Assembly: GCA_009838515.1 (NCBI GenBank)
Contig: VXRL01000025.1
Span: 61,361-125,360, forward strand
Origin: Terriglobia bacterium
GTDB lineage: Bacteria; Acidobacteriota; Terriglobia; Bryobacterales; UBA6623
Length of the DNA stretch: 64,000 nt
Direction: 5' to 3'
Every line of letters begins with the position of its first letter. Position 1 is the stretch's first letter. Positions 18,755 to 27,993 of the stretch are shown here, in pieces. Below the pieces are notes generated by a model. The model saw only the letters and a list, made by a program, of their open reading frames with translations. It searched no databases and was not told the DNA's origin. Made by a program: the position numbers and the translations under genes.

Positions 18755-19599
18755 CCTCCCGCCACCTGGCGAATTCGCTCCAAAGTCTGCCGGGCCTGCT
18801 GGGCGACTTGCGGTCCCAGCTCGTCGCGGGGCCTCTGGTAAGGCTGGATCAAGGCGATGTCCTCGCTGGTGCCCACCATGTAGAGTCCCAGCAAGGCTTG
18901 CATGACATGTGTCATTTCCGGTCGAACCAGAGTGACTTCGTCCCCACTGCTAACCCTGTCACCGTCAGCGTGCAGCTGGCGGTCAACGATTCCGGGAACC
19001 GCAGCGCGGACATCCAAGGGATCGCTTCCGTCTTCCGGCTCGATCCGCACCAGCAACGCCCCGGAGTCGAAGGCGTCGCCGGATTCAAGGCGATTCCGCA
19101 CGATGCCGTCGTGTTCGCTGACGACCCGGTAGCTCTCGAGCATGCCGCGCATCTCGGCGCGACCGGCCGGGTCGCCGAACTTTGCCAGCGCGAGGGCGGC
19201 ATTGCGGCGCACCAGCGAATGCGGGTCGGAGACGAGGTCCAGCAGCGCCGCGTGGAATTCATCGCTGGAGGGGTCGTCGCCCATGAGCCAAGCAACGGTC
19301 AGTCGCAACTCGGGCAACTCATGGCGGGCCAAGTCCAGCAGCAACGGATACCACGCCTTCACTGACTCGTCCCCGGCACTCATGCGCCCAGAGATCTGGG
19401 CCATCGCGTGCTGGGCCCGGCGAGGTCGCTCCGTGTCCGTGAGGTACTCCCGGATCTGCTCGTCAGAGAGTTCCTTGCCGAACCAGGTGTCCATCCAGAA
19501 CCAGAACGGAATCACGACGCTGGCGATTGCCAGCGCCGTGGCGAACAGCGTCGCCTTGCGCGATGCGAAACCGGAGCCGGCCTGTTGGTCGCCATCCAT
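18718..19599 (-). CDS. Membrane-anchored HEAT-repeat protein with a lipoyl/biotinyl-like domain
   Basis: The 293-aa protein has one N-terminal transmembrane segment (residues about 15-37: LFATALAIASVVIPFWFWM). HEAT-like repeats follow at about 60-155 (ELRLTVAWLMGDDPSSDEF, LVRRNAALALAKFGDPAG). Residues about 158-230 read like two halves of a barrel-sandwich fold as in HlyD adaptors: HDGIVRNRLESGDAFDSGALLVRI, then VPGIVDRQLHADGDRVSSGDEV. The lysine of true lipoyl or biotinyl domains is absent, so it is probably structural. No named family recognised; a periplasmic or membrane scaffold role is inference. It overlaps lpxC tail to tail and diverges from the Gfo/Idh/MocA gene. Confidence 0.65.
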   Translation of the reverse strand: MDGDQQAGSGFASRKATLFATALAIASVVIPFWFWMDTWFGKELSDEQIREYLTDTERPRRAQHAMAQISGRMSAGDESVKAWYPLLLDLARHELPELRLTVAWLMGDDPSSDEFHAALLDLVSDPHSLVRRNAALALAKFGDPAGRAEMRGMLESYRVVSEHDGIVRNRLESGDAFDSGALLVRIEPEDGSDPLDVRAAVPGIVDRQLHADGDRVSSGDEVTLVRPEMTHVMQALLGLYMVGTSEDIALIQPYQRPRDELGPQVAQQARQTLERIRQVAGGQSAGAPAAASN

Positions 19600-19701
19600 G
19601 CCTTCATTGTCGTATGGCCAATCCGGGATTCCGCGGGCGCCAAGCAGGCATTGCTCGGTACGAGCTGGAGATGCCGGCGGTATGCGAGAATCTTCGCACG
19701 C

Positions 19702-20871
19702 ATGAACCGGCGGATTTTCTTTCTCTCCGGCGCGGGCGCGGCCCTAGCACAGACTCCCAGCGATTCGGTCCGCCTCGCGTTGATCGGCGCGGGCGGGCGC
19801 GGTCGAAGGGTGATGACCGAGTTCCAGCGCGATCCAAACCTCTTCGTCCACGGCGTGTGCGACGTCTACGAGCCCAACCTCGAGTCGGGCCTGTCGGCGG
19901 CCGGCCCGGGCACCAAGGCCTACCGCGACTACAAACGAGCGCTCGACGACAAGGATGTGGATGCGGTCCTGATCGCGACACCGGAGCACTGGCATCACCG
20001 TATGACGCTCGACGCGATGGCCGCCGGGAAAGACGTATATGTCGAGAAGCCCCTGTGCCACACGCCAGCGGAGGGCAAGGAACTGGTCGAAGCGGAACGC
20101 AAGTCGGATCGCATCGTGCAGGTCGGCATGCAGCGGCGCAGCTACAGCCTGTACCTCGAGGCTCGCGAAATCCGACGCGAAGGCGAGTTGGGCACGGTGC
20201 GCATGGTACGCACTTACTGGCTCAATTCGCGCACCGAACCGCGCCGCGACACATTCAAGGGGCCGATCAACTGGGAAGCGTGGCTCGGGCCTTCGCCCGA
20301 GGTTCCCCAGGACCCGCTGGCCTTCTTCAACTGGCGCAGCCTAGCGGCATACTCGGGCGGCATCGCACAGGACCAAGGCTGCCACATCTTCGACTCGATC
20401 CACCTGATCATGGATGCGGGCTACCCCGTTGCGGTCAACGCCTCCGCGTTGCGACCGCACGTGGCAGGCATGGACCAGCCCGAATCCGTCGTGGTGGCAG
20501 CCGAGTACCCACAGGGCTTCATGGCGATATTCACCATCAACTACAACGCGATGCGCTACGCCAGCCGCGCCGACCAGCTCAATGCCTACGACGGCTCTCT
20601 GGCCCGCATGGACATCGGACGGGAGTTCTTGCGCGTGTTTCCCCACGATTCACCCGAAGTTCCCTCCCTCGACAGGGAACAGCCCGGCGGCTTCGCCCAA
20701 GCCACCATCGACCACGTCATGAACTTCTTGCACTGCGTGCAAACGCGCGAAAGGCCGCGAGCAACGATGGACAAGGGCTTCCAAGCCGCGCTAATCGTGC
20801 AGCTCGCCAACATCTCTCTGAAAGAGTCGCGGACCGTCGGCTGGAACGCCGAGACGCTGTCCGTGGTTTGA
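19702..20871 (+). CDS. Gfo/Idh/MocA family NAD(P)-dependent oxidoreductase, probably exported
   Basis: A 389-aa dehydrogenase-like protein. The start at 19702 gives MNRRIFFLSGAGAALAQ, a short twin-arginine/secretion-like leader typical of acidobacterial and planctomycete members. The Rossmann motif LALIGAGGRGRRV follows, then ATPEHWHHRMTLDAM and the hallmark EKPLCHTPAEG. The C-terminal sheet domain includes GPINWEAWLGPSP and the GGIAQDQGCHIFD segment that supplies active-site residues. The family oxidises or isomerises sugars and derivatives using tightly bound NAD(P). Substrate unknown. An in-frame ORF extends upstream to 19408 but would run through the divergent gene's coding region. Confidence 0.85.
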   Translation: MNRRIFFLSGAGAALAQTPSDSVRLALIGAGGRGRRVMTEFQRDPNLFVHGVCDVYEPNLESGLSAAGPGTKAYRDYKRALDDKDVDAVLIATPEHWHHRMTLDAMAAGKDVYVEKPLCHTPAEGKELVEAERKSDRIVQVGMQRRSYSLYLEAREIRREGELGTVRMVRTYWLNSRTEPRRDTFKGPINWEAWLGPSPEVPQDPLAFFNWRSLAAYSGGIAQDQGCHIFDSIHLIMDAGYPVAVNASALRPHVAGMDQPESVVVAAEYPQGFMAIFTINYNAMRYASRADQLNAYDGSLARMDIGREFLRVFPHDSPEVPSLDREQPGGFAQATIDHVMNFLHCVQTRERPRATMDKGFQAALIVQLANISLKESRTVGWNAETLSVV

Positions 20872-20932
20872 TGGGAGATCGCTGACCCGAAGTCGAGCCC
20901 GTGCCGCGCCAGCAGGCTCTCGATACCCGCTA

Positions 20933-22363
20933 ATGCCGTCCGATCCCGCCGCAAGCGCCGCTCCCGATTTCAGGCGCCTGGCCATTGTCGTCGCGATAGG
21001 TGCCGCCGTCTACTGGGTCGTGCCCCGCCCGGAAAGCGTTTCAGACGAGGGCTGGCGCCTGACCGGGGTGTTCGCTTCCGCCATAGCAGGGTTGATGCTG
21101 CGGCCACTACCCGGCGGTGCGGTGATCCTGCTGGCCTTGGTTGCCGCCGTCTGGAGCGGCACGATGAGCATCGACCAAGCCTTGGCGGGCTTCGCCACCC
21201 CTGCGGTGTGGTTGGTGGTCGGCGCGCTGCTGATCGCTCACGTCTTGATCGCCACCAATCTCGCCAAGCGCATCGCTCTTGTCTTCGTGCGCTACTTCGG
21301 CACGAATTCCAAGGGAGTGGCCTACGCGCTAATCCTCAGCGATCTCTCCCTGGCCACCATGATCCCGTCCAATACCTCACGGGCGGGCGGCGTGATCATG
21401 CCGATCACGCGCAGCATGGCGGAGCTCTACGGCTCGCGCCCCGGCCCAACAGCGAAGCTGCTGGGCACGTTCCTGATGGTCGCCGTCTACCAAGGCGAGA
21501 TCGTGGCAACGGCAACGTTCCTGACAGGGCAGGCGGGGAATTTCGTGGCCGTGGAGTTGGCCCGAACACTGGCTGACTACGAACTCACCTGGGCGCACTG
21601 GGCAGCCGCCGGAATCGTGCCGGGCCTGGCCAGCATTGTCGGCTTGGTCTGGATCGTGGCCAAGCTCGTGCCGCCCGAAATCCAGCGCACGCCACACGCC
21701 GCGCAGTTCGCCAAAGACGAGCTGGAGAAACTCGGCAGGATGGGGCCGCGGGAATGGTTCACGACCGCTCTCGTGGGCGCTGTGTGCAGCCTGTGGATCA
21801 CCTCCAACCTGCACTCTGTGCCGGTGGCTCTGGCCTCGGTCTCGGGGGCCTGCGTGTTGATCGTATGCGGAGTCCTTCCTTGGAGGGAGGCAGTCCGCCA
21901 GCACGGCGTGTGGGACATCATGATCTGGTACGGCGGGGTGATCACGTTGGGCAGGGCGCTCAGCGATGCCGGCGTGCCCCGGGCCCTCACGGACGCGATC
22001 GGCGCTGGCCTGGGAGACATGCCGTGGCTGCCGATGCTGGCAATCGCGCTTCCGATATACTTCTTCGCCCACTATGGCCTGGCCAGCATCACGATGCACT
22101 TTCTGACCCTGTTCCCGGTCTTCTTGCTGCTCTTGCTCGGCCAAGGCGCCCCCGTAGGCCTGATGGTCTACCTGCTCGCATGCCTGGCCAACCTGTCGGC
22201 GGGCCTGACGCACTACGGCACCGTGCCTTCGCCGATCTTCTATTCCCAGGACTACGCCAGCTTCAAGCAGTGGTGGTCAGTCGGCTTCGTGGTCGCCCTC
22301 TGGAACGTGTTCGTGTGGTGTACGATTGGCACCTTGTGGTGGAAGCTGATCGGGATCTGGTAG
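20933..22363 (+). CDS. DASS/SLC13 family anion (dicarboxylate-type) transporter
   Basis: A 476-aa integral membrane protein with about 11-12 hydrophobic helices. It resembles the 2-oxoglutarate/malate translocator group of the divalent anion:sodium symporter family: GGAVILLALVAAVW near the start, the SNTSRAGGVIMPI substrate/sodium motif (about residues 146-158), TATFLTGQAGN, and ITMHFLTLFPVFL. The second half has SAGLTHYGTVPSPIFY, the repeat-related counterpart of the SNT motif. The likely role is uptake of C4-C5 dicarboxylates or a related anion; exact substrate and coupling ion are not readable. The SSS symporter gene follows after 35 bases, so cotranscription is likely. Confidence 0.85.
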   Translation: MPSDPAASAAPDFRRLAIVVAIGAAVYWVVPRPESVSDEGWRLTGVFASAIAGLMLRPLPGGAVILLALVAAVWSGTMSIDQALAGFATPAVWLVVGALLIAHVLIATNLAKRIALVFVRYFGTNSKGVAYALILSDLSLATMIPSNTSRAGGVIMPITRSMAELYGSRPGPTAKLLGTFLMVAVYQGEIVATATFLTGQAGNFVAVELARTLADYELTWAHWAAAGIVPGLASIVGLVWIVAKLVPPEIQRTPHAAQFAKDELEKLGRMGPREWFTTALVGAVCSLWITSNLHSVPVALASVSGACVLIVCGVLPWREAVRQHGVWDIMIWYGGVITLGRALSDAGVPRALTDAIGAGLGDMPWLPMLAIALPIYFFAHYGLASITMHFLTLFPVFLLLLLGQGAPVGLMVYLLACLANLSAGLTHYGTVPSPIFYSQDYASFKQWWSVGFVVALWNVFVWCTIGTLWWKLIGIW

Positions 22364-22398
22364 CTGACACCCTGCGCCACAGCGCTACGCTTTGAGCC

Positions 22399-24072
22399 GT
22401 GCCTATTCCGCTCACTACGCTCGACATAGTTATCTTCGTCGCCAGCATCGCGGCCGTGCTCGGGATCGGGTTGTGGGCCGGACGCAAAGAAGAGACGGCC
22501 GCGGACTTCTTTCTGGCCGGGCGGACCGTTCCGTGGTGGGGCGTCGCCGGGTCGGTTTTCGGCACCAACATCAGTGCCGACCATTTGGTGGGCATGCTCG
22601 GAATCGGCTATTCGATCGGCTTCGCGCAGGCTCATTTCGAGTTCTTGGCGATTGCCGGGCTGTTGATGTTGGCCTACGTGTTCCTGCCGCTCTATCGCGG
22701 GATGGGCCTGTACACGCTCTCCGAGTACCTAGCCGAGCGCTATGACAACCGCAGCAGCGTGCTGTATTCAGCGTTCAACATCCTCACCATCGTGATCGTG
22801 CGCATGGCGCTTGGGTTTTACATCGGGGCGAGGGCGCTGAGCTACCTGCTCGACGGCACTCCGCTGGCGATCAGCTACACGGCCGGCATTGCGATCTTCG
22901 CGTTGGTCACGGCCACTTACACAATCGTCGGCGGTCTCAAGGCGGTCATCTGGACCGACGTGATGCAATCCGTGCTGCTGCTGCTGGCCGGCGTCTTTGT
23001 CGCGGTGCTGGTGTTCGGCCAACCCGAGGTCGGTGGACTGGGCGGATTGCTCGCCAAGGATGCGGCGCTTCCCGCCGCCGAGCAAAAGTTCCACCTATAC
23101 TTGCCCGCCGATCACCCGCAGTTGCCGTGGACTGGCGTGCTCAGCGGTCTGGTGATCATTCACATCTTCTATTGGTCCACCAACCAGTTCATCGCGCAGC
23201 GGGCGCTGGCGGCCAAGAGTGAGTTCGACGCTCGCATGGGCATTCTCGCAGCCGGCTTTCTCAAGTTGCTGATTCCCTTTGTGTCCATTGCGACCGGAGT
23301 GGCCGCCGGGCTGCTATTCGACGCGAGCCTGGCGCGAGGGGAGATATCCGCCCTGCCACTGCCCGACGACGCGTTCCCGCTGCTGGTTCAGATGGTCGTG
23401 CCGGCCGGCTATGGTTTGGTCGGCATCATCACGGCCGGTCTGATCGGCGCAATCCTTTCCAGCATCGACTCGATGATGAACTCGGGCGCGACCCTGCTGA
23501 CGTTCGACTTCTACCGCAAGTACATCAATCCGAACGCTTCGGAGCGCAAGCTGATCCGGGTAGGCCGACTGTGCATCGTCGCATTCGTGCTAATCGCTGC
23601 CTGCATCGCTGCCGTGATCTACACCGAGGAAGCCGCGGACAACTTCTTCCTGAAGGTGCCGGCGCAGATGGGACACGTGGTGCCGGGCATCGCCGTAGCG
23701 TTCCTCGGCGGCGTGCTCTGGCGGCGGGCATCGGCAGAGGGCGCGTTCTTGGCGCTGCTGGTCTCCCCGTTCTTCTCCTTCGGGGTCCAGTGGCTCTACG
23801 GGTTGTGGGCCCCGGGCTCGGCTGTCGAGCCGCTGTTCGGGGCGCAACTCAACTTCCTGCACCGCACGGCTCTGACCTCGGCGTTCGCCCTGGCCATCTT
23901 GGTATGGGTGAGCTCGCGCGACCGTTCCCATCGGGCGGACACCGACCAGCTCACATGGTGGGGCCGGCCAATGGCACGAGACGGTGAGGCTAGAAACTTC
24001 TGGGCCAGCGAACGCCCGTGGGCTTGGCTGCTCGGGGCAGGCACCCTGTTCATGTTGGTCTACTTCGCCTGA
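22399..24072 (+). CDS. Sodium:solute symporter (SSS/SGLT-like)
   Basis: A 557-aa membrane protein with about 14 hydrophobic segments and a GTG start at 22399. Family features: FFLAGRTVPWWGVAGSVFGTNISADHLVG in the first helices, GLYTLSEYLAERYD, IVGGLKAVIWTDVMQS, and GLIGAILSSIDSMMNSGATLLTFDFYRKY, which carries the second sodium-site serines. It matches the SGLT/sugar-type branch rather than the acetate branch, so a sugar, polyol or similar neutral solute is a reasonable guess. Its stop overlaps the vsr-like gene by 13 bases, tail to tail. Confidence 0.85.
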   Translation: MPIPLTTLDIVIFVASIAAVLGIGLWAGRKEETAADFFLAGRTVPWWGVAGSVFGTNISADHLVGMLGIGYSIGFAQAHFEFLAIAGLLMLAYVFLPLYRGMGLYTLSEYLAERYDNRSSVLYSAFNILTIVIVRMALGFYIGARALSYLLDGTPLAISYTAGIAIFALVTATYTIVGGLKAVIWTDVMQSVLLLLAGVFVAVLVFGQPEVGGLGGLLAKDAALPAAEQKFHLYLPADHPQLPWTGVLSGLVIIHIFYWSTNQFIAQRALAAKSEFDARMGILAAGFLKLLIPFVSIATGVAAGLLFDASLARGEISALPLPDDAFPLLVQMVVPAGYGLVGIITAGLIGAILSSIDSMMNSGATLLTFDFYRKYINPNASERKLIRVGRLCIVAFVLIAACIAAVIYTEEAADNFFLKVPAQMGHVVPGIAVAFLGGVLWRRASAEGAFLALLVSPFFSFGVQWLYGLWAPGSAVEPLFGAQLNFLHRTALTSAFALAILVWVSSRDRSHRADTDQLTWWGRPMARDGEARNFWASERPWAWLLGAGTLFMLVYFA

Positions 24073-24536
24073 GCCGTACGGACGCGCCGCCAGGCGACGT
24101 CTTCGTCGCTGTTGGCGAGCACCCCTTGCCCCTCGTCCAAGAACTCGGTTAGACGCTCCACCAACTCCGCGGTCTGCTTGACCTCGCACTCCCAGACGGT
24201 GAGGACCTTCCAACCCATCGCCTCTAGCCTGGCCACGTTGGCCTTGTCGCGCTCCATGTTGCCGATCAGCTTCGGAACCCAGTACTCCTGCCGCGATTCC
24301 GGCATTCGCCCGTATCGGCAATTGTGGGCATGCCAGAAACAGCCATGGACGAAAATCACCTTCTTGCGCGGCCCGAACACGAGATCCGGACGGCCGGGCA
24401 GGCCCTTCTTGTGCAGCCGATAGCGGTAGCCCAAGCGATGCACGATCCTGCGCACAGTCAGCTCAGGGCCGGTGTCCTTGCCCTTCACGGCCTGCATGAC
24501 ACGGCGTCTCTGTTCGACCGTGAGCCAGTCCGTCAC
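24060..24536 (-). CDS. vsr: Very short patch repair endonuclease (Vsr)
   Basis: A 158-aa endonuclease of the Vsr family, which nicks DNA 5' of T:G mismatches that arise by deamination of 5-methylcytosine. The catalytic set is intact: GRPDLVFGPRKKVIFVHGC supplies the active-site Asp and the Thr/His position, and GCFWHAHNC plus WEC provide the structural zinc ligands. The N terminus (RRRVMQAVKGKDTGPEL) is typical. Vsr genes usually sit next to a cytosine methyltransferase or a restriction system; none is in this window, and both flanking genes are transporters. The ATG at 24536 is supported by family length. Confidence 0.93.
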   Translation of the reverse strand: MTDWLTVEQRRRVMQAVKGKDTGPELTVRRIVHRLGYRYRLHKKGLPGRPDLVFGPRKKVIFVHGCFWHAHNCRYGRMPESRQEYWVPKLIGNMERDKANVARLEAMGWKVLTVWECEVKQTAELVERLTEFLDEGQGVLANSDEDVAWRRVRTAQAK

Positions 24537-24646
24537 GCGCCCACTGTAGCCAATCGCGAACGATGACTCGTGCCGGATCGCAGGGTACGGCCCAATGGCC
24601 GACTTTGGCGCCTAGCGGGATGTGGCTAGCAGAGGGGCGCACGGGT

Positions 24647-24667
24647 ATTCAAGTCAATTGAATTCAA
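24647..24667. promoter_or_regulatory. TTCAA-box palindromes upstream of a TonB receptor
   Basis: The 10-base palindrome TTGAATTCAA (24658-24667) is preceded by ATTCAA (24647-24652), which also pairs with TTGAAT. The patch is AT-rich compared with its surroundings and lies 68-88 bases before the receptor start, a normal place for an operator. Confidence 0.4.
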
Positions 24668-24734
24668 CAAGATAGATATCAAGACCGCGAACTTCGAAGG
24701 TCACGCTACGATGAGAACATAAGCTGTTGAACCA

Positions 24735-27533
24735 ATGTCGACCGAGAGGAGCAAGATCGCAGTGCGACACAATCCGATCATCTCCGTTAGGCGTATTCTG
24801 GCGATCGCCTCCATAGCGTTCGCCGTTTCCCTCACCGTGCAGCAGGCGGCGGCCCAATCGCCGTGCCTTGAGGTGCGAGTACTGGATCCGACTTCTGCCC
24901 AACTGCCCACGGCTGCCGTCTCGGTTGGATCGAAAGAGGTGCCCGTAGACGATAGCGGCGTGGCCCTGCTGTGCGATCTGGGACCCGGTCCGCACTCCGT
25001 CGTCGTGTTCGCGCCGGGCTTCGAGCCGCAGGAGGTCGAAGCACTGCAAGGGACCGGGCAGATCACGGTGGTCCTACAGATCGAGGCCGTCACGCAAGAG
25101 CTCGTCGTGGTGGGAACTCGCGCTGAAGCTCGTACGGTGACCGAATCGCTAGTGCCCGTGGACGTGATCGCCGCTGAAGAGTTCGTGCAACAGGGCGGCC
25201 CGGACTTGCTTTCGCAACTGCGCAACGTTGTTCCCTCGTTCAACGTGACCCGACAGCCGATCGCCGATGCGGCGACGATCATCCGCCCAGCCAACCTGCG
25301 CAATCTAGCGCCGGATCACACGCTAGTGCTGGTCAACGGCAAGCGCAGGCACCGCGGGGCCGTCATTACATGGATCGGCGGCGGCGTAGCCGATGGCTCG
25401 CAAGGCGCCGATATCTCGGTGATTCCTTCGATCGCCCTGAAGCAGGTCGAAGTGTTGCGCGACGGCGCATCTGCCCAATACGGATCCGACGCCATCGCCG
25501 GCGTGCTCAACTTCACCCTCAAAGACGCTCCCAGCGGCGGCAGCGTGGAAGTTCGGGCGGGCACCCACCAAGGCGGGGACATTCCGGGCCGCGGACCGGA
25601 CGGCCAGAGCATCACCTACGCGGCCAACGTGGGCATGCCGCTAGGCGAGGACGGCTTCGCGAACCTCAGCTTCGAATACGGTAACAGCGATCCGACTGAT
25701 CGCAGCGTGCAACGCGCCGACGCAACGGCCCTGATCGCTGCCGGCAACACCGCGGTTCGCAATCCGGCCCAAGTCTGGGGTTCGCCACAAGAGCGCAACA
25801 ACGCGAAGTTCTTCGCCAACTTCGGAAAACTCGTCGGGGAGTCGACCCAAGTCTACGGCCATGCGAACTATGCCAGCCGCAGGGTGACCGGCGGCTTCTT
25901 TTTCCGCAATCCAAACACGCGCTCGGCAGTCTTCAGCAGTGACGGCGGCAAGACGCTGTTAGTGGGCGACGCCCTGGACGCTCGGGACGGCATCCTTGAC
26001 GGCTCGGCCGGCTGCCCGGTTGTGCCCGTCGTCAATCACGTTCCCGACCAAGCGGCTCTGAGCCAGGTCTTCTCCGACCCGAATTGTTTCAGCTTCCAAG
26101 AGTTGTTTCCCGGCGGCTTTACGCCAAACTTTGGCGGCTTCTACATCGACAACTCGGCGGTGGGCGGCATCCGCGGCCAGTTCGCGGGCGGGCTGCGGTG
26201 GGACGCCAGCGCCAGCGTCGGCACCAGCGAGGTCGATTTCTTCATCAACAACACGGTGAACGCTTCGCTCGGGCCCGACACGCCGACCGAGTTCAAGCCC
26301 GGCCTGTACCGCCAGCAGGATCTCAACCTGAACTTCGACATCGCCTACGAGGCCAGCGAACTCGTCCATTTCGCTGCTGGTGCGGAGGTTCGCAACGAAC
26401 AGTTCACGATCGAAGAGGGGCAAGAGGAGTCGTGGACGTTCGGCCCGTATGCTCAGCAAGGCTTCAGCGCCGCGTCCAACGGCTTTCCCGGCTTCAGCCC
26501 AATCGCGGTGGGAAGCTGGAACCGCCGCAATTCGGCTCTCTACGCCGACATCGAACTCTCTGACGCGGAGAACCGCCTCATTTGGGGCGGTGCTTTGCGT
26601 TTCGAACGCTTCGCTGATTTCGGTAACACCCTGAACTGGAAGACTGCCGCCCGCGCCGAGGTGGCCGATGGCTTCGCCGTGCGGGCCAGCGCCAGCACCG
26701 GATTCCGTGCCCCGACCCCGGGACAGCAGAACGCGTTCAACGTTTCGACCATCTTCGACATCACGGTCCAGGAACTGGTGAATCGCGGCACCATACCATC
26801 CAATTCGCAGGTGGCCGCTCTCAGAGGCGGGCATGGGCTGCGGCCCGAAACCTCGATGAACTTCACGGCGGGCGCGATCGCCGAGGCCGGGATCTTGACG
26901 CTAACGGCGGACTTCTTCCGGATTGCGGTCAGCGATCGCTTGACACTGTCGAAGAACTTCACCCTGAGCGAGAGCGAAGTGACGGACCTGATCGCGGAAG
27001 GTGTCACCAGCGCACGCAACCTCAGCACGTTCCGCTTCTTTGTCAATGATTTCGACACGGTCACGCAGGGCATCGATATCGTGGCGGTGCTGGCTCCCAC
27101 GGCCCGTTCGGAACTGAGCTTCCTCTACAACCACACCGGCACGAATGTCACTGAATTCGATCCAGAGCTGCTCAACGACGAACGAATCCGGCGACTGCAG
27201 TATTCCTTGCCCATGGATCGCCTGAACGCGGCTTGGAAACAGCGGGTCGGGCGGTTCAATCTGATGGGCCGGCTGAGCTACTACGGGGAATGGTACGAAC
27301 GCAGGGACAATCACACCTATCCCGGAGAGTGGATCGTGGACTTTGAGATCGACTACAAGCTTGGCAAGGGCGTGTCGATCGCAGGAGGCGCGCAGAACGC
27401 GCTGAACAATTTCACCGAAATCAGCCCATCACAATACGCAGTCGGGTCCCAGTTCAGCCAAGCATCGCCGTTCGGCTTTAACGGAGCCTATTGGTACACC
27501 CGTCTGAACTATTCTTGGGGAACTTCGTTCTAA
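24735..27533 (+). CDS. TonB-dependent outer membrane receptor with carboxypeptidase-regulatory-like N-terminal domain
   Basis: A 932-aa outer membrane transporter. The signal peptide is near residues 12-40 (ILAIASIAFAVSLTVQQAAAQ). A small beta-sandwich domain follows (about 41-115: VRVLDPTSAQLPTAAVSVG), then a TonB-box-like QELVVVGTR. The plug domain covers about 125-260 (DLLSQLRNVVPSFNVTRQP, RNLAPDHTLVLVNGKRRHRG, SIALKQVEVLRDGASAQYGSDAIAGVLNF). The rest is a 22-strand-type barrel ending in YTRLNYSWGTSF with the terminal Phe. It should import a bulky ligand with TonB-ExbBD energy; the ligand may be handled by the neighbouring inner-membrane transporters. No TonB genes are present here. Confidence 0.92.
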   Translation: MSTERSKIAVRHNPIISVRRILAIASIAFAVSLTVQQAAAQSPCLEVRVLDPTSAQLPTAAVSVGSKEVPVDDSGVALLCDLGPGPHSVVVFAPGFEPQEVEALQGTGQITVVLQIEAVTQELVVVGTRAEARTVTESLVPVDVIAAEEFVQQGGPDLLSQLRNVVPSFNVTRQPIADAATIIRPANLRNLAPDHTLVLVNGKRRHRGAVITWIGGGVADGSQGADISVIPSIALKQVEVLRDGASAQYGSDAIAGVLNFTLKDAPSGGSVEVRAGTHQGGDIPGRGPDGQSITYAANVGMPLGEDGFANLSFEYGNSDPTDRSVQRADATALIAAGNTAVRNPAQVWGSPQERNNAKFFANFGKLVGESTQVYGHANYASRRVTGGFFFRNPNTRSAVFSSDGGKTLLVGDALDARDGILDGSAGCPVVPVVNHVPDQAALSQVFSDPNCFSFQELFPGGFTPNFGGFYIDNSAVGGIRGQFAGGLRWDASASVGTSEVDFFINNTVNASLGPDTPTEFKPGLYRQQDLNLNFDIAYEASELVHFAAGAEVRNEQFTIEEGQEESWTFGPYAQQGFSAASNGFPGFSPIAVGSWNRRNSALYADIELSDAENRLIWGGALRFERFADFGNTLNWKTAARAEVADGFAVRASASTGFRAPTPGQQNAFNVSTIFDITVQELVNRGTIPSNSQVAALRGGHGLRPETSMNFTAGAIAEAGILTLTADFFRIAVSDRLTLSKNFTLSESEVTDLIAEGVTSARNLSTFRFFVNDFDTVTQGIDIVAVLAPTARSELSFLYNHTGTNVTEFDPELLNDERIRRLQYSLPMDRLNAAWKQRVGRFNLMGRLSYYGEWYERRDNHTYPGEWIVDFEIDYKLGKGVSIAGGAQNALNNFTEISPSQYAVGSQFSQASPFGFNGAYWYTRLNYSWGTSF

Positions 27534-27564
27534 CGCGTGCGAGCGTTCGCTAGAATCATACAAC

Positions 27565-27589
27565 TTATTTAAGAATCAGTTATTTAAGA
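27565..27589. promoter_or_regulatory. Direct repeat TTATTTAAGA x2 upstream of DUF485-actP
   Basis: TTATTTAAGA occurs at 27565-27574 and 27580-27589, start to start 15 bases. AGAATCA also occurs twice (27552-27558 and 27572-27578). This AT-rich island lies between the TonB receptor stop and the DUF485 start and resembles tandem binding sites for a regulator. Confidence 0.45.
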
Positions 27590-27671
27590 CCAAACCCGTC
27601 CAGCCTGAGACAGGTGCCGATGGCTCGCGGCTGCGGCGCTTTCGTTGGTGGTATGCTGTGTCTCAACTGCG

Positions 27672-27992
27672 ATGAGCGCTTGGCACCAAATCTACTCTGG
27701 AGCGCCCTACCGGCGCATGATCATGCAGAAAAAACGCGCTGTCTGTGCCATGACGGTGTTCTTCATCGCGTACTACTTCGCCCTGCCGCTGTTGGTCGGG
27801 TACTGGCCAGAGTTGATGTCCCGCACAGCCTGGGGCGAGGCCAACTGGGCTTACCTCTTCGCCTTCTCGCAGTTCCTCATGGCCTGGGCCATCGCCCTCA
27901 TCTACATGCGTTTTGCGAGTCGTTTCGACAAGATGGCCGACGACATACTAGCGGACGCAGGCAAGTCCGGGCCGGACGGCGGAGGGGGATAG
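27672..27992 (+). CDS. DUF485 small membrane protein (YjcH-like)
   Basis: A 106-aa inner-membrane protein with two hydrophobic helices (AVCAMTVFFIAYYFALPLLVG and WAYLFAFSQFLMAWAIALIYM). DUF485 proteins are encoded directly upstream of ActP-type acetate symporters, as in E. coli acs-yjcH-actP, and are thought to be accessory to the symporter. Here the stop is followed after one base by the GTG of the ActP-like gene. The start at 27672 (MSAWHQIYSG) is preferred over an in-frame GTG nine codons upstream because it fits the family N terminus. Confidence 0.85.
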   Translation: MSAWHQIYSGAPYRRMIMQKKRAVCAMTVFFIAYYFALPLLVGYWPELMSRTAWGEANWAYLFAFSQFLMAWAIALIYMRFASRFDKMADDILADAGKSGPDGGGG

Positions 27993-27993
27993 A

